This document shows, in pieces, positions 37,741 through 50,221 of a DNA stretch of 64,000 nt; the first letter of the stretch is position 1, and each line of letters opens with the position of its first letter. Origin of the DNA: Straminergon stramineum. Its lineage: Eukaryota; Streptophyta; Bryopsida; Hypnales; Calliergonaceae. The position numbers and the translations under genes are program-made. The notes beneath the pieces are model-generated. The model worked only from the letters and a program-made list of their open reading frames with translations, searched no databases and was not told where the DNA came from. The stretch spans positions 1,738,501-1,802,500 of the forward strand of contig OY987269.1 in the NCBI GenBank assembly GCA_963920665.1, read 5' to 3'.

Positions 37741-40700
37741 CTAGGATTGCAGGAGAAGCGTGGACTTGGGCAAAACGCTGTCCGCCAGCTCCGTATTCAG
37801 CTTCACTGGCAATGGTGGCATTTGACTCATTATGCCTGGCATGTTCGTCATCCTGCATTCAGAGAAAAGAAGTGTCAATGTTAAGTTGTTTGCATAGAAA
37901 GAAGACGCATCAATCTAAAGTTTTGAGAATACCAAATGCAAACTAGTAATTCCCATCGTTGAGGCTTCCCGCTTGTAATTGGAATGTGTATAATAACATT
38001 CGATGAGAGCACTCATCTTACTATTCATCTGACAACAAATACTAAAAACGGTGGCATGAGTTGGATTCGATCAGCAAGGTTGAGAATGGTGTGCAGAATT
38101 GCAGATTCGACTTGCTCATCACGAGTGTCAATATGGGAGCTACTGCTAGGGAGCTATAGTGATTAATGTCAAAGGGCCTTGTTCTCCAAACTTCAAGATG
38201 GAAGAGGATGTGTGCCAAAGAAAAAAGAGATCAGAGGATTGGAGCATCTTAGATGCCCTGATTTTTCCTTGATATGAGGAGGTGGGCACTGAGGTATTTG
38301 GAGCTCCAATATAGAATATTATGAGTATCTGAGTTAATGAAAGAGTGAGTAACAAATCTGCATCGCTGCTGATTTGAGAAGACTTACCCGTTCAAAATTG
38401 CAAAAATATTATCCCTGAATCGAAAGAGCAGATCGGTGTTTTCCTGCATCTACACACCCGACGAAATTCATGTCACCGTCAGCTGCAAAACCAAGAAAAT
38501 ATTTCTGGAAATGTGGAACTCCCAGGTATAACTTTTTGGATGCCTCCAGTGATGTTCGGTGCAGCTTAAGATGGACAAAAAACAAGTTTATACCAGTACT
38601 ACCATGCTTACAAAGTTTCAGTTAGATGCAAGAGAGTCAGCCAGTGAGAAATTTAAGCATATAGCAGACCCAGGATGTTCAGAGAATCTCTCCAGTTCAA
38701 ACAAAACATGGTATACGGTGAACCAGCCTTTCACCACTCACCTCAATTCTTCCCTCATGTACCCAAGGGGTTCATTTCACAACGAAAATGTACAGCACAA
38801 GTACATGAGGGCAGAAATGGAATATGCGTGGTGAAAGGTTGGTTCATCTTAATGATGATGTTTATATAAAGAAACAGCAATGATTGGTATGCAAGACTGC
38901 ACCTTCATAGAAGCAAGGTTGGAGCGAATCTGAGCAATAACTTGGGCATTGTGCTCAAGCAACTGCCCTGTTGTACCTCCAATTGCTGCAAAACATAAGC
39001 AAAACATGAGCAAACATGAGAGTACAGTTCCAAAGTGAATGATTCACATAATTACAAGTGCCTAGTTTCCAAATCCAACACAACAATTTCATTTCATCTT
39101 GCACATATCCATTATCATTGCCTGACTGAAGACATGGATGCCCAGATCAATTGATAACCCGTCTTTCAAACTATCACACCTACATTTTGCAATTTGGCAT
39201 CACTACTTTAAAGAAATACACTATGCAGACCACTAAAGGGACAAAACCTAACCGCCATGACTACCATATTCACTTTTCAACCACTAAAAGACCAAGGTTT
39301 GAAAATGACGAATTTGAGAGATAGTATTATGAAAATGTATAATTCAGATAGGGTTTAATTTATATCACCAGAATCAGTAGAGAGCAATGCATGTGTTCAC
39401 AAGAATAAATATAAACTGGACCAGTTTGGAGTCATTTGGAGGTTAAAAAACAGAAGTGAAAAAATAGATTGTTCAACACTCACCATTGTTAGAGATTCCA
39501 TCATCATGGTCAAAGGGTGCAGGAGACAAATACATTGGCACGGGTGACCTGTTCACCGTGTTGCCTGCAGGCATTTGCTTAAGTACCGTCTCTGCTTTAT
39601 CCTGTTACCACAGGCAATTTACACCATTAAAAATTCCTGAATACTCGTCTGCTTTGGCTCCATGATTACCATCTTTCATTAATCACCCAAGAAATCTCAA
39701 ATAGAAGAAAAAAAGTTCATTTGAGCTGAATTAACCCCTCTAGGCTCAACTATCCAGACAAGGATGGAGAATGTTCTGAGCAGCCTACTTGATCCAATTG
39801 GTAGTCATTAGAAAGCTTCGAGGAAGAAAATATTAACCGGCATTGGCAAGAAGAAAAGAGTTCTACACTCCACCCTCTCTAACTGTAGACTCTAATTGTA
39901 CACTTTGTAATTGCATTCACCAAGCTCTAATCAATTGTCAGAGTGCATTTAGAAGTCCATTGTTCCCCAAGGGAGTGCAATTGGAGAGTGCTATTGAGTG
40001 GATAGATATTTCGGAGAAGTTATTAAGTAATGTTTTCTATGATTTTTGATAGCGATCTTTCTACATTTTGTTGAAGCACTTTGGGCTTGATGAGTCACTA
40101 ACAAGTTATTCCTACAAGCATGTAAAAAGAATTATATTTGGGTTTGCGAATCAAAAAAATAAGAGTACATTACCTTCTTGTCCTTACTCTTCTTGGTTGC
40201 ATTTTGCACCTCGTCCTTTCGTCTCCTCCCATTCTCCTTCTTCTAATCATCAACCAAATTGCAAATTTCAGAACCATTGGGAAAGAAAGTAAGAATAAAA
40301 AGTAAAATTCCATACAGTCATTAATAAGGGCTGAAAGTTCCCAGCAGTACAATCCAAGAGGCAAAATATTCTACTGATATTGTCAGAAATCAAAGAGGAG
40401 ACTGACAGTAGATTGGCTCCATATTCTAATCTATGTTGAAGTACAGGTCAACTTAAATTATCTTTTTCTGCATGGGCTCAGATGACACTCCACGGCAGAA
40501 TCCACTGCTCAATGAAGTTATGTCATTATTCAAACTTTCAGACTCTGGAATTTCTCATCTGCACTGGAGCATATGCAAGGAAATCAAACTCACAGTCATC
40601 CACCGAACGCGTAATGCAACATCGCGAACAGTTTTATCGTTTAGAAGTGCAGCTATTTTAATGTACTTGACAAGGCTATCGGTCAGAACTGCATGCCTGC

Positions 40701-41887
40701 ACAGCCAAAACCAAAAAATCACACAACACCAATTAAACCCATCTCATGTCAATCTCATGTTCTTTTTCAGTTCAATCCCCTTACTATCTAGCTCTCATAA
40801 ACTCATCATCTACCAGCACTCACAGATTTCGAACTCAGATAGAGTCTGTCGTAATGCAAACTGCACCGTAAAACACGTATATTTGCGCAACTTGGATGCA
40901 CATAACATTCTTTAAAGGAGGTGCGAACAACTTGGATGCATATGCTAATCCAAGGAAAAATAAGCGTATCCAAGATCCCCTGTTCCTTCTAATCCTCTCA
41001 GAGTTATCCTTTAATCCAAAGTAGTGCTAATCTATAGATTTCTTCGCTTAGACTCACCCATCCTTACTAACCCAGCTCAGCAACCCCTTTTATGCCCTAC
41101 TTAAGAAAAAACTCGCTCGAGTTCAAGAACCAAAGCATTCATACTCAGCGAAATATTGAAAAAAGTTGATGTAATCTCAACCATAGTGCAACTACAATGA
41201 AAACAGTGCATAGTCTGTGCTCACTACTATTATACATTCTTCAGACCCAAACACATGATCTCCTAGTAGGGGATGTACAAAGGATTCGTATGGTGATCTC
41301 TCTCATTGCATCACAGATTGTAACTATACAAGATCGGAATCTAAACCAAGAGATGAAAAATGCGCAATTGCAACAGCCTTATCTTCAACTCTAAACACCC
41401 CAAACTCGGAATTCGTGAGAAAATGCAAGCTTGTCCTGGAAGCGTCCAAGCATTCCGAAGGAAGCTGAAATTCCGATTGCAGCAAGGGGAGGAAGAGAAA
41501 GTTAGAACAGGCTTCAGTTAGCTTTACTTACTTGTTGAGCGCTTCCTCGAGGATGGATTGCTCCTCGGTGGTCCAGTCCGTCGCTAAGCCCGCGTCGTGT
41601 TTTAAGCCGGTCATGGCTATCTCCGCATACTCGGTCACCGGAGTCGCAGTCCCGTTGGAGACTCCGTTCGTCGTCGTCGCGGTCGCTGGAGCGGCGGTGT
41701 CGACAACAGGGGTGGGGGAGGCGGTCCCGGTGTACCTGGCTGCCCCGTTGTTGGTCCCAGCTGCTGCATTATTGGTACTCGGCTGGGCATTCTGCATCTG
41801 CATCTGCAACTGCGCCTTGACAGCGGAATTGGGGGTCGTGGCTTTCGGCGCATTCGCCCCGGATCCCGCCATGGCCGCCTGGGCCAT
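37741..41887 (-). CDS. Plant DUF3755 family protein with Myb/SANT-like region (7 exons)
   Basis: Exons in 5'-3' order: 41887-41532, 40696-40594, 40242-40174, 39601-39484, 38985-38903, 38449-38388, 37852-37741. All junctions are GT-AG with agreeing phases, giving 300 aa. ATG 41887 is chosen because an in-frame TAG lies 15 bases upstream. Residues 1-100 are low-complexity and rich in A, T, N, P and Q. A Myb/SANT-like segment follows (about 104-153: DWTTEEQSILEEALNK ... VRDVALRVRWM). A basic stretch in exon 3 (KKENGRRRK, KKSKDKK) looks like a nuclear localisation signal. The DUF3755 region (about 216-264) has IGGTTGQLLEHNAQV and QENTDLLFRFRDNIFAIL. The C-terminus carries MSQMPPLPVKLN. A nuclear, DNA- or chromatin-associated role is inferred from the SANT-like part; the family's biochemical function is not established. 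Confidence 0.92.
38718..38847. ncRNA. Intronic hairpin, possible miRNA precursor or foldback MITE
   Basis: It lies in intron 5 of the DUF3755 gene (38450-38902). Arm 38718-38762 pairs with arm 38801-38847, with paired blocks TGAACCA, CCTTTCACCAC and CCCTCATGTAC separated by a mismatched centre, across a 38-nt loop. Size and imperfect pairing resemble plant miRNA precursors, but a decayed foldback transposon would look the same. I recognise no known miRNA in it. Confidence 0.4.
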
Positions 41888-43290
41888 CTCAAGCACTCCC
41901 TAATAGTCTTCTGTTTGGGACAGGATTTCGAAAGCCTACGAAAAGATTACGAGAAGGCTGGGGGTTGAGGTTAGTGATCCAGGGTCGCCGTCCCTGCAGT
42001 CGTAGGCAGTAACAAAACCTCTGATCCCAACAGGATGAGCAACATTTTCACGGGAATGCAAATGCGCGCATTTTAATGCCACGGAGCTTCGGCCCTAACG
42101 ACATCAACCTGCTTCGGATTCCCATTCATTCCAGTCGCTCATTGCACTCCCCGAGAGGTTCTCAACTGCATCGGGGCTTCCAATTCTGTCACCGGTTACT
42201 TCCTGAGCGCCGGAACATAGCTCCTCGCTTGAAGAATTCGTGGAACGCTAACGAGATTCGAAGATGGACGGCGGTGCGAGATTGCGGTTGCAGCAGCTGT
42301 TCAATCTTCAATCAATCTACACGAAAATTGCACCACAAGAAGAGCTCTGTATTTGCCCAAGCTCCGACCTCGAACCGAAAGAAATATGAACTCGAACGAA
42401 TATGTCTCAAACCTCACCACCTATCCTTCCCGGCACCGAAAATTCTACCTCAACAAATCACCAAATCCGTCCCGTTTTCGACGTCAATTCTATGTTCGTG
42501 GATTTCTTCACAACTAGCTAACGATCACCTAAAGCTTCACCACCGTCTCGAAACTAAGGTTTGACCGCAATCCAACCTGAAAACCTTCTTCATCGTTTCT
42601 GCCAGAAATGACTACAGAGTTGTATCCTTGCAATCTAAACAAACCCAGCGCACCCCACCCCGGCCGGAACAGATTAGCACAGTAGTAAGACCGGCGGGAT
42701 GAGTGCTAGAATTCGTTGGAACGAGTGAAAAGAAAATGTTAACAATTTGCCAAAGGCCCTGCGATTGTGGTGCTTCGTCGCAGTCGTCGTCGTCTCGATC
42801 AAGCTCCGCGAGGGCCTGTAGACGACGATCTTTCATGGCGATGAAGAAGCCTGGCAGCAGGGGATGGGGGATTGCGGGCGCGGGAGTTCCGTCGTCCTTG
42901 GGGAGGTCGGAGATGACGGACGAGGGCTGTCGTCGACGAACGAAAGAATGACAGCGAAAACTGAACACCGTGGATCTTTTTGCGCATCGGACGGCAGCAG
43001 ATGTGGAAATGGTTCGCGTCCATCCTGACCGTGCGATTCCCGAGACTGACTTGTCTTGATTTGGGGTCGCCTTTTCCTGCCCGCGTCAGTTCGGGCCTTC
43101 GGGGTGCATGGATGGGAAATTTCACTCACTGCCCGGACTGGAAATTTTACCTGCCCAGCAGTTTTCCACATGGCCGGCAATCCCAAATTGCGACTTGGGA
43201 AAGGAGAACTAAGGTACAGTTGTCACAATTGGGACTTGCTAGTTGCTCGAAAAGAAGAAGCGGGGGTCCTTTTGGGGCTGCGTGAAGTAA
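41888..43290. other. GC-rich 5' flank of the DUF3755 gene
   Basis: This is the most GC- and CpG-rich stretch in the window and probably includes the promoter and 5' untranslated region. Several overlapping open frames exist on both strands. The most protein-like is on the minus strand at 42612-42968, listed separately. The plus-strand frame at 42076-42564 shows no domain. Confidence 0.4.
42612..42968 (-). CDS. Unassigned ORF upstream of the DUF3755 gene, 118 codons
   Basis: It contains MKDRRLQALAELDRDDDDC within a GC-rich island on the same strand as the gene that follows. The acidic run and mixed composition read better than the antisense frames. It could be a first exon of a separate gene, an upstream alternative exon, or noise caused by high GC. 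I found no family match and no convincing splice partner. Confidence 0.18.
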   Translation of the reverse strand: MFSFRCHSFVRRRQPSSVISDLPKDDGTPAPAIPHPLLPGFFIAMKDRRLQALAELDRDDDDCDEAPQSQGLWQIVNIFFSLVPTNSSTHPAGLTTVLICSGRGGVRWVCLDCKDTTL

Positions 43291-43518
43291 CCCTTAAACA
43301 ATGCGGAGGACATTTTTTCTCCAATGGATGACAAAGAATCTTTCTACTTATGTAGGATAGAAGTGCAATTGTTCATCCTTGGAATTTCATGCAAAAAGGG
43401 AGAGATCTTGTACACTAGTTTGACCTCCAATGAATATTTCTGGTTTTAAAAAAAATAGATGATGTCACAAGATTCCAAAAGGGATGATTTCTACAGTCAA
43501 CAAGCCATCTTTTAAGGG
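43291..43518 (+). mobile_element. TTAA-element family D MITE, 228 bp
   Basis: It starts CCCTTAAACAATGC and its reversed end starts CCCTTAAAAGATGG. The flanks are GTAA on the left (probably a mutated TTAA) and TTAA at 43519-43522. The block TGGATGACAAAGAAT ... AGAAGTGCAATTGTTCATCC matches the reversed copy at 60228-60449, so it lies in the opposite orientation to that copy. Confidence 0.65.
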
Positions 43519-43522
43519 TTAA

Positions 43523-45150
43523 TAACTTAGTACTCAACTATCCACTGAGGTGGATGATGAATGTTGTGAGAACTAAATGCACTTCATCCATACTAATAAC
43601 GTTGGTGGATGAAGATTCTATTGAAGCAATTCAACTGAACTTGAATGAGGAATCAAGGATATGGGAACTCACCTTTATCCTTACTAAAATAGGAGGTTCT
43701 TAAAGTAATCGTGGTCTACAAGAGTCTTCTAATATAGAGATAGATTTTGTTTTTTCATTACAACAACAATGTACAAATAGTTTACATTTCAAAGGATGGA
43801 TACTTTTAGTAACCATTGCTTTTCAACTTCAAAAATTCATAAATAATTTCACAAAGCTCCAAAAAAAATAGGAAATGACTTAGTTCACATGCTAATTTCG
43901 TTTGCCTTTCAAGAAAAATTTACTGAAAAAATATTTCAAGAAATCTCACCTCCCAAAATTAATTTTCAGCTCTAAAAAGGACACTTTATGCAACTCCTAC
44001 CTTACTTCCTTTTAGATGTAGACTCTATTACTTCATCCAACTAAAGTGTTGGTTTTAGAATTTGGTTTCTTTCAACAAGAAGGAGGGTATTTAAAGTATG
44101 GTGAGTCACCAAGGACATATATGTTGTTTCATAAATTCTAGGGTGTTCATTTAAAGTGAATGGAAGTGACCATTTTTAAAATGCCAAGATTTGAATTTGA
44201 GTTCTTCTAGTGATTAGAAATAGGAAGCTATGTACTTCTCACTACAAAAAATTATAATTCTACACAGCTCCAAAACTTATGTGACAATCCACATACTTGC
44301 CATTACCCTCACCCCTAGATCCTTCATAAGATATTATTTTAAACCACCTACAAACACATCATATATGTTGATACTTTGATGTGGATATGTATCCATATTC
44401 ATACTCCATACCCATATGAGTTTGTTTGATCACATTTTGCACTTATTTTTTTTACTATACACAAGCACTCTAGCATTACAAAATTTTAATTTTAATACCG
44501 AATACCTTAAATCTTATCAATGGCCTACCTGGTTATTGAGCTTCAATTAGGTTCCTAGAATCAACCTTGTCAATTAGTTCTTGCATTTACAATTTGATGC
44601 ACACTAGAGTGAAAACACCTAGAACCATCCCTATACCCTTTGACACACCCATTAAAAGCACTTTAATTAACAATAGACTATCATTAAAATTAACAATTGA
44701 TGCTTAGTGTATAATGAGGGTTTTTAATTGTGATGGTCAAAAAATCCTATAAGAGTTCAATAGGATGTATAGATAACCTAGACCTTCAAAGCAATAGACT
44801 TCCTATTAACACTACAATTTACTAAATTTAGACTATGCTCTAGGATACTAATCTACCGTATATCGACAAACCAATTTACATTTCATCACAAACCTATGGT
44901 TTTCCTTCAAACATTCCCAATTTCTTCCAACCTATTTTACTTTGGACAACCACTTATTAATTCATATCTACACATACAATTTCAACCACATATAATCACA
45001 TATAATATATATCATTCAACCACTAGGGATTCTACTTCATGCACTTTTGTTTCCACATAGTTGGGCAAACAACTTTTCCCTTTGAAGCTTTTTAGTGATG
45101 AATTCACTCATTGATAATTTCGTGGTCATGCAAGAATTAAGGTAACACAA
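43523..45150. other. AT-rich intergenic DNA, nothing recognised
   Basis: No open frame longer than about 60 codons, no terminal repeats found. Confidence 0.5.
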
Positions 45151-45159
45151 TTTGTCCTC

Positions 45160-45960
45160 AATACATATTTTCATCCACCAATAATATACCCTTATTATAA
45201 CCTAATTCCTTGATACAATTTGTACTACCTTTACCAATTTCTTAAATATTCTCCCCATTCACCAACAACTTCAACTCCCAATCAAGAAGGCAGTTGATCC
45301 TCTCTAGCTAAAAAAATCACTCCATCTCTATTCTTGCTCTAATTTAGCGATTCTTGACCTTTTTGAAAACTAACTTGCAAATCTAATTCATTCCAAAAAT
45401 TTAACTCTTTTCGCCTCACCATTCTTCTAATCTTGTTTGTCAAAGTTGGTAGTCTCGCATAGAGCCAACAATTGACCTCTTCCCACTAAAATGGACACCT
45501 CATCTTCATCCTTGTTCCATTTTGGGCAAGCTTTAAATTTACAAAAAACCTTCATAATGACTTACAATCTCTCAAAATCTTAGCACATAACTATCTTCCT
45601 ATTCAAAGACCTCCTGTAAAGAATCTTTCATAACACTTAGTAAAACTCAGAGAGAAAAAGAGAGAATTCCAAACCCTCTTCCTCATCTTTTCTATATATA
45701 TTCCACCTAATGTAAGAACCTACTTGACAAATTTTCTAAGTCATAAATCTCACTTAATCTCCATAACCTCACAAAACTAAAAAAAAAATTCATCTAAAAC
45801 TCCAAGAACATATACACACATATGGAACAAGCAAAAGGAAGAGGGAGAGAACCCTAATTTCCTACTCTAAAACCCCATTAGCCTTCTAACCTCTATCCAT
45901 TAATTTCATCCCTATGTTGATTTGCTATAATCCACACTAATTTATTATTTTTTCCTGACT
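45160..45960. repeat. Dispersed repeat G, copy 1
   Basis: It matches about 58900-59800 in the same orientation. Shared words include AATCAAG, CTTCATTCTTGTTCCA-like, ATCTTGTTTG(T/C)CAAAGTTGG and AACCCTAATTT. It is pyrimidine-rich with no open frame. It could be part of an old retroelement; no ends are defined. Confidence 0.5.
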
Positions 45961-46511
45961 TTAGAGTGTCTACCACTACATTAGTGTCCTAGTATTAGTT
46001 CTAACTTTACTAATTAATTTTGCATTTTTTGTATTTGCATTTTTTAAGTTTTGGGTTCACTTCTAATGCCGACTACTACCCATAGTAGTTTGTTTCATAT
46101 TTATACCAATTTCACCTGACTTAGTTTGCTTGATTACCTATTTTTTACTTAATGTCTTTTTCCTTTTAAAGTCCTCATTTTTCCCTAGAATTTCCTCATC
46201 ATATTTACATTATCAAATTTCTTAAAATTCACACCATTGTTCTAGAATTCCCATTGCTACCTATCGAAAAAATTCATTAAATAATGGTTATGGATTACTT
46301 GTTCCTACCAATAATTTATAACTTACAATTTCATCCAAACTTTCTTAATCATCATGATTCTAAATTGTGAGTTAATGTGGTGAATTACATGTATTTGAAG
46401 CCATGCAAGGGCACAATAAGAACATGTCAAAGTGATTATTGAGTAGGCTTGCTCATGATTAAGACTATAGTATGGACAACTAAGTAGTTGCCACCATGTT
46501 ACTAAGATAAC
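45961..46511. other. AT-rich spacer
   Basis: No gene or repeat recognised. Confidence 0.5.
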
Positions 46512-46514
46512 TAA

Positions 46515-47187
46515 AAGCATTTGCAATGCTTCTGGGACAGGCCCAGTATCGGCATTATACAAAGTGCTTTGTCATTTCTAATTAAAATCTGGTTCCAATG
46601 TAATTGTTATGGGGCCTTCCACTTCCACTTCCAAATTTGCAAAATGTGAAGGGCCTACAAGTTGACTCAGTGTAGGAATACTCATTGTTGTTATACCTTT
46701 TCAAGCATTGGTATGTGTGTCAATCAATGCAACCTTCCCTTGTTTGCATGAAAAGTCTTTTTTAATGTAGAATTTTGTCCTTTTTTTCTTTTTATAATGT
46801 GAAAAATACATTTGAAGTTTGGATTGCTCACTTTGCATTGGATCAATTTGTTCTAAAAAATCTTGAGCACTATGCATGCCTCGTGGAATGCATTAGGAAA
46901 ATTTTGAGCTGTAAACAAGGCTGCGAATTTTGCAACCTTGTGGTGCAATTACAGAAAAAAAAATTATTTTTTATTTTTTAAAATTTGGAATCTGATGTGG
47001 CTCTACTAGTGCCACATTAGGGACACATCAGATTGACAGTTTTTAAAAAACATTTTTTTTCTATACTTGCACCGCGGGGGGGCCAAAAATCTAATACTCG
47101 CAACCTTGTTTATAGCTTAGAATTTTCCTAATGCCTTGCGATCTAGCAATACAGGGACTATTTACCAAGACAACATTGCAAATGCTC
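46515..47187. mobile_element. PIF/Harbinger-like non-autonomous element, 673 bp
   Basis: It is flanked by TAA at 46512-46514 and 47188-47190. The terminal inverted repeat is AAGCATTTGCAATG on the left against GAGCATTTGCAATG on the reversed right end. The right half folds back: about 46888-47010 pairs with 47020-47140, with arms containing GCATTAGGAAAATT, TAAACAAGG and AATCTGATGTG. A 3-bp TAA duplication fits PIF/Harbinger (Tourist-type) elements. It is non-coding. Confidence 0.65.
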
Positions 47188-47190
47188 TAA

Positions 47191-48904
47191 GCCAACATGG
47201 ATTGCCAACATAGACTACCTCCAATTACTTGGGAACAAATTGTAATCAATTTTGTCATGGTTTCAGGGCTCCAACATGCCTTTTTTTGTCTTTTTAAAGA
47301 ATATGAGTGGCACCGAATGAGGTAGGCAAATCTAAGATGGTTTTCAATGGTCTACATATGAAAAACTATGGAACTTGCATGGATGGTCCAAATGGATTTA
47401 TTTTATTGTGAATTCATAATTTATTATTTTAATAAGAAAAAAATATTCCTACCACTAAAGATAGCTTACAACTATGTTAAATTCCTTCTTTTTCCAGCTT
47501 TAAATATTTTCACTTTAAAAAAAATTAATTTAATTTAATTTGCATATAAAAATAAGGAAACAAAGACAATGAAAAGACTAAGTGATTGAGCCACACCATA
47601 TACATTACATCATATTACACAAATAAAATACAAATTATAAATACTAAAATTGTAGTATACAACTTATTGAATAATATGGAGAGAAAAAATTGAAAGACAA
47701 GTGGACTTTGTCAATAATTGAATTTCAAAGTAGACGATCCTGAATATTATATGATGAACACTAAACAATAAAATGTTTCAAGTCTTATTTTGAACAACAA
47801 ATGTGCAAATATTTCTCTATCACACATAGTCTTTGTTTTTTCATCCATCAAATATTTGTGTATTCTTATACAATTTCTCTTACGTTTTTATTTTATGTAT
47901 TTTCCAAATTATTCTTTAATAACATTTCATAGTTCAAGGTGTGTAAATATTTTTGACCCTGAAACTAACCTTTTCAAAAAATGACCCTTCAAAGAATGTC
48001 TTCAATAGACAAGTAAAACAAAAACCTTTAAAAAATAATATAATTAGAAGTGAATATTTTGAATTCAAGGGAAAAAAACTTTCAAAACTTACAAATATTC
48101 AATTCGTGGTAAATTTTAGAAGTAATTTTCAATTTTTGGTTTCAAAATTTATTGAAAATATTGGTTACTGCAACAATTGATTAGTCCATACATCAATTAA
48201 CAACATTGTATATGAGATGTTTGTCTAATTTTTCCAATTCATGATTTGCTTACAATAGATGCAACTTATGTATTACCTCACCACGCATCTTTGGTACAAA
48301 TTCCATCTCTTAAAAAATGACTCCATATGATCCTACACAAGCTTTCGAAAAGCTTTACTTGAGCTTATTGTCATCTAGGTATTAAAGATTGGGATAAGTC
48401 TTTGAAAGTTCATCACAATGTACTAAACTAAATAGTGAAATTAGATTGCCCCTCACTAATTTCTTGACATTTGACACTAGATAAATATTTACTATTACTA
48501 TACAAGAATGAACTACTTTTGAATTACATATCATTGTAATTGCAACTCATAAACCTCCATGTGTACAAATGGAAATATTTTTAGAAATCATTGTTGACTT
48601 TGATGGATTGTAAAGTTACTTTCTTGGAATAAGGCAACCTAATTTCACTATTTAGTGTAGTTTCAACCATATCAACAACCAATATAAAAAATCTTATTGC
48701 CCAAGAGATCAATTACTTTTAAAGAAATTAATAAACTCTCTAAAAAAGATTAATTATTCTTTGGTGAAACCTTGGGTGTTGAATTCTATGTGAAATTGTC
48801 TTGGGTCCCAACATGCCCTTTGCTATATAAAAGATTATCTCCATCTACCACCCAACTTAAAAATAAGTAAATACTTATTCATTATTTATATTTTTGTTAG
48901 ATTT
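47191..48904. other. AT-rich intergenic DNA, nothing recognised
   Basis: No gene or bounded element recognised. Confidence 0.5.
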
Positions 48905-48960
48905 AGATCAAATGGATCATTTTTTAATTTTGTTTTATTTGAAACACATGGACAATTTCC
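48905..48960 (-). mobile_element. LINE-like 3' tail fragment, minus orientation
   Basis: On the minus strand CCATGGAAATTGTCCATGTG followed by TTTCAAATAAAACAAAA closely matches the 3' terminus of the truncated LINE at 52825-53071. The upstream limit is unknown. Confidence 0.4.
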
Positions 48961-50220
48961 ATGGACTATCAGTTTGTTTTCACAGCAAGAGCAACAAACC
49001 CAAGAACTGTGGACTCGGTCCTTTACCAAATTTTCTTAAAACAAAATATCAATGATTTTGTGATTTGGCAGCTCCTGTGAAATATGAAAAGCGGTACTTA
49101 AAAGTAAGTTTCCTTTTGAGTGTTATTGTCATTGAAGTTGCAGAAATTCAACCCTGTCCATGACTTCCACTCTCTCAGTCACTAAAGTTGTGCAAGTGCA
49201 AAAAGGTGTGTTTCCACCTAGTCTTTGGGGGGCGGTGTTTGAGTTGTAAACTACTATAAAAGGAAGCACATTCCCACCTATGGATGTTAGCAAATGTCTA
49301 ATCTAGGTGACACCTGATGTGGCATGCCGCTAATAATAGTACGACAATCATTTACGTGGATGTCAAATTGTTAAATCTTAAAGGTTGATAGGGAATCATA
49401 TGTATGGTGCTATATTTGGCTCATTTAGAATACAAAATGTGTCCTAAAATAGGTTAGAATATACACCATTGGATTTACAATTCTACAATTATCATATTTC
49501 ATTTGGATGTCATTCTAGAGTCTATGCCTTATCATGCTCAAATACAACATCATGTAAGTAGAATGCATGTCCATTTTGCAACTTCTACTTAAGACATGTA
49601 GGAGGTTCAATACTGATTTGAATTCGGAGTGTCATGTATCATTGAATCCAATTCAACATGAATACAAAAAATTTTCACTATTGTATACTTCAATTCTTGC
49701 ACCTTCTATATTAAATACACAAAAACTCCATGTTATAGCCCAAATTGGGCTGTCTTGACCTTTAAGGGTCAATAAAGAACAACAACATGCCAACAAAGAT
49801 CCAATTATTTGTTTGGCTCCCTAACTTTGGTGGTTTGGCTAATGGTAGTTGAACTATTTGCATTTGGAGGGAAGGGGATAAATGTTGAATACATCACATT
49901 GAAGAGCCTTCAAAACTACATATTGCAATTTTTCTAGGCAAGTTTGGTAAAAGACAAAAACAATCTATTTGGCATTAGAGGTTCTAGACACTAACTCTCT
50001 TGGCAGTGGATTGTCATTGAGATAGCATGGGCTACCTCACTTGCATTCACCCAACAAACCCTATATAGGATGTCATGTGCACCATTCTTTTCTAGTGCAT
50101 GTGGTGACAAAATCCTACTCATTTTCTCTTAAAATTTCATGAACTTGTATCAAGTATGCCTTTGGGCTTCATGTAATCCATACCTTAAGTTAGGCTACTT
50201 GTTTTGTTTGTTTGAGATCT
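48961..50220. other. Intergenic DNA with a possible worn TTAA-element
   Basis: A possible degraded TTAA element runs from about 49379 (TTAAATCTTAAAGGTTGATA) to about 49768, where CTTTAAGGG is followed by TCAA. Its ends are only loosely complementary. No gene is recognised. Confidence 0.3.
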
Positions 50221-50221
50221 C

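Noticed and set aside
39731..40173. Possible TTAA element in DUF3755 intron 3 (TTAACCCCTC at 39731)
   Set aside because: No matching right end with GGG-TTAA was found before the next exon, so the match may be chance.
41532..41903. Plus-strand ORF of 123 codons over the start of the DUF3755 gene
   Set aside because: Antisense to exon 1; hydrophobic look comes from reading the Ala/Thr-rich coding sequence backwards.
42076..42564. Plus-strand ORF of 162 codons
   Set aside because: Longest uninterrupted frame outside known exons but rich in Ser, His and Arg with no domain and located in a GC-rich promoter-like block; probably chance.
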